A DNA stretch of 5,200 nt, taken from assembly GCA_026396975.1 (NCBI GenBank), contig JAPLVT010000019.1, positions 1 through 5,200 of the forward strand, written 5' to 3'. Source of the DNA: Candidatus Iainarchaeum sp. (GTDB lineage: Archaea > Iainarchaeota > Iainarchaeia > Iainarchaeales > GCA-2688035). Position 1 is the stretch's first letter; every line of letters begins with the position of its first letter. Positions 4,687-5,200 of the stretch are shown here, piece after piece. The notes beneath the pieces were generated by a model. That model saw only the letters and a program-made list of their open reading frames with translations. It made no database searches and was not told the origin of the DNA. The translations under genes and the position numbers were made by a program.

Positions 4687-5200
4687 GCAAAAGGCTGGAT
4701 TTGCAGCGGGGCGGGAAAATGAGCGAAAAGAAAAGATTGTTGCCGAAGGCTGGTTTTTCCCCAGGCTTCGTTGGAAAGCAGGAGCTTTCCGACGCCTCGC
4801 AAACCAGCGGTTTGCAAGGTTTTGCTGAAAAGCAAAAAAGGCTGTTCTTTGCCGTGAACCTGCCGGAAAAAGTCAAAAAAGAAATATCCGGGAAGCTGCT
4901 GCCGCTCGTGCCCGCAGGCGCCTGGGGAAAAGTGCAGGAGCAGAACCTGCACATCACAATGCTATTTCTCGGTTATATGGATGCCAGCGCTGTTGAAAGG
5001 CTGCAGCAGCAGGCATCCGCATTGAAAAGCACGCAGGGCTTTGAAGCGGAATTGAAGGGAGTAGGCGATTTTAATGGCAGGGTGCTCTGGGTCGGCATTG
5101 AAAAAGGGGCGCATGAGCTGGAACAGCTCGCGGAACAGCTGCAGCAGGCTGTTGGGGCAAAAGACGAGCGCTTCCACCCGCACATAACTCTGGGGCGCAA
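4683..5200 (+). CDS. thpR: RNA 2',3'-cyclic phosphodiesterase (2H family) with hairpin-encoded N-terminal extension, partial
   Basis: The frame runs off the right edge after 172 residues. The conserved body begins KRLFFAVNLPEKVKKEI (52-68), the standard ThpR/LigT start, and holds both 2H catalytic motifs: H90-I-T92 in NLHITMLFLG and H167-I-T169 in FHPHITLGR. From family knowledge, these histidine-threonine pairs open 2',3'-cyclic phosphates on RNA ends, and some members join tRNA halves in vitro. In the family, RLFFAV normally lies within the first few residues; here about 51 residues precede it. Bases 4744-4837 of that extension are a string of hairpins, read through as PKAGFSPGFVGKQELSDASQ and TSGLQGFAEK without a stop. 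The start at 4683 is chosen because ATGA overlaps the taw3 stop. ATG 4719 or TTG 4812 are possible alternatives; TTG 4812 would skip most of the hairpins. The last part of the protein is missing. Confidence 0.92.
   Translation, partial: MSKRLDLQRGGKMSEKKRLLPKAGFSPGFVGKQELSDASQTSGLQGFAEKQKRLFFAVNLPEKVKKEISGKLLPLVPAGAWGKVQEQNLHITMLFLGYMDASAVERLQQQASALKSTQGFEAELKGVGDFNGRVLWVGIEKGAHELEQLAEQLQQAVGAKDERFHPHITLGR
4744..4770. repeat. Hairpin H8
   Basis: CGAAGGCTGG (4744-4753) pairs with CCAGGCTTCG (4761-4770) around a 7-base loop, TTTTTCC, with one G-G mismatch (4749 and 4765). The core is not shared with the elp3-side array, so its membership of the family is less certain than for H9 and H10. Confidence 0.7.
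4769..4794. repeat. Hairpin H9
   Basis: Core GGAAAGC (4773-4779) pairs with GCTTTCC (4784-4790) around loop AGGA. The outer arm is CGTT/GACG, with T4772-G4791 as junction pair. The core is that of H2; the arm is CGT/ACG instead of CCT/AGG, and both arms are fully paired. Confidence 0.9.
4795..4819. repeat. Hairpin H10
   Basis: Core GCAAACC (4799-4805) pairs with GGTTTGC (4809-4815) around loop AGC. The outer arm is CCTC/AAGG, with C4798 opposite A4816 at the junction. The core is that of H4 and the arm is that of H3. Confidence 0.9.
4820..4837. repeat. Hairpin H11
   Basis: TTTTGCT (4820-4826) pairs with AGCAAAA (4831-4837) around a GAAA loop. It lacks an outer arm and the junction pair, and is immediately followed by the KRLFFAV codons. 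It may be a shortened unit at the insertion edge. Confidence 0.65.

Larger units (their letters stand above)
4744..4837. repeat. Third hairpin module, inside the thpR coding sequence
   Basis: Four hairpins abut here as they do upstream of elp3. The middle two (4769-4794 and 4795-4819) reuse the cores of H2 and H4. Twelve-base identities join the loci: GGAGCTTTCCGA at 2347-2358 and 4781-4792, and ACGCCTCGCAAA at 2461-2472 and 4792-4803. The whole module is open in the thpR frame. Confidence 0.88.
4689..4844. repeat. 9-base direct repeat flanking the thpR N-terminal insertion
   Basis: AAAAGGCTG occurs exactly at 4689-4697 and again at 4836-4844, 147 bases apart (49 codons), in the same reading phase (KRL in both). 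With the leading AGC the match extends imperfectly (AGCAAAAGGCTG at 4686, AGCAAAAAAGGCTG at 4831). Deleting one interval gives MSKRLFFAVNLPE, an ordinary ThpR start. This fits a target-site or recombination duplication, though A-rich sequence makes chance possible. Confidence 0.55.

Overview
The window is compact archaeal DNA. It has short AT-rich gaps carrying TATA-like boxes, ATG/GTG/TTG starts, overlapping genes, and an archaeal-type gene set: stand-alone Elp3, Taw3/Tyw3-type wybutosine methyltransferase and ThpR. Long A and T runs beside GC-rich codon third positions, and poorly conserved small proteins, would fit an uncultivated euryarchaeal or DPANN-like lineage. That placement is an inference; there is no rRNA or other marker to settle it.

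Layout. On the minus strand, reading right to left: a secreted, beta-rich protein with a TTG start (3323 down to 2688) whose apparent C-terminal tail lies in another frame (to 2572); a roughly 300-base gap filled with hairpins (about 2279-2541); elp3 (2267-651); a small winged-helix-like protein (623-318) whose TATA box overlaps the elp3 stop codon; and the N-terminal part of an unrecognised Rossmann-like protein (226 to the left edge). On the plus strand, starting from a shared divergent promoter region at 3324-3391, is a tight operon: a calcineurin-type metallophosphoesterase (3392-4033), taw3 (4012-4686, 22-base overlap) and thpR (4683 to the right edge, ATGA overlap).

Three of the genes concern RNA. 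Elp3 modifies U34 of tRNA, Taw3 methylates a wyosine intermediate at position 37 of tRNA-Phe, and ThpR acts on 2',3'-cyclic phosphate RNA ends. The metallophosphoesterase has no clear substrate, but its overlap with taw3 suggests coordinated expression.

The most interesting content is a family of short hairpins that abut end to end in groups of about four. Two groups stand in tandem upstream of elp3. A third lies inside the coding sequence of thpR, where it is read in frame as an N-terminal extension of about 50 residues. The hairpins share cores (GGAAAGC/GCTTTCC and GCAAACC/GGTTTGC) across loci, vary their outer arms in a compensatory way, and keep a fixed weak pair (T-G, or C-A in the other orientation) at the junction of core and arm. 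A 9-base direct repeat flanks the thpR insertion with a spacing of exactly 147 bases, and removing one interval would leave a normal ThpR start, MSKRLFFAV. This looks like a mobile or spreading palindromic element that tolerates insertion in a gene, comparable in principle to Rickettsia palindromic elements or mitochondrial double-hairpin elements. I cannot tie it to a named family.
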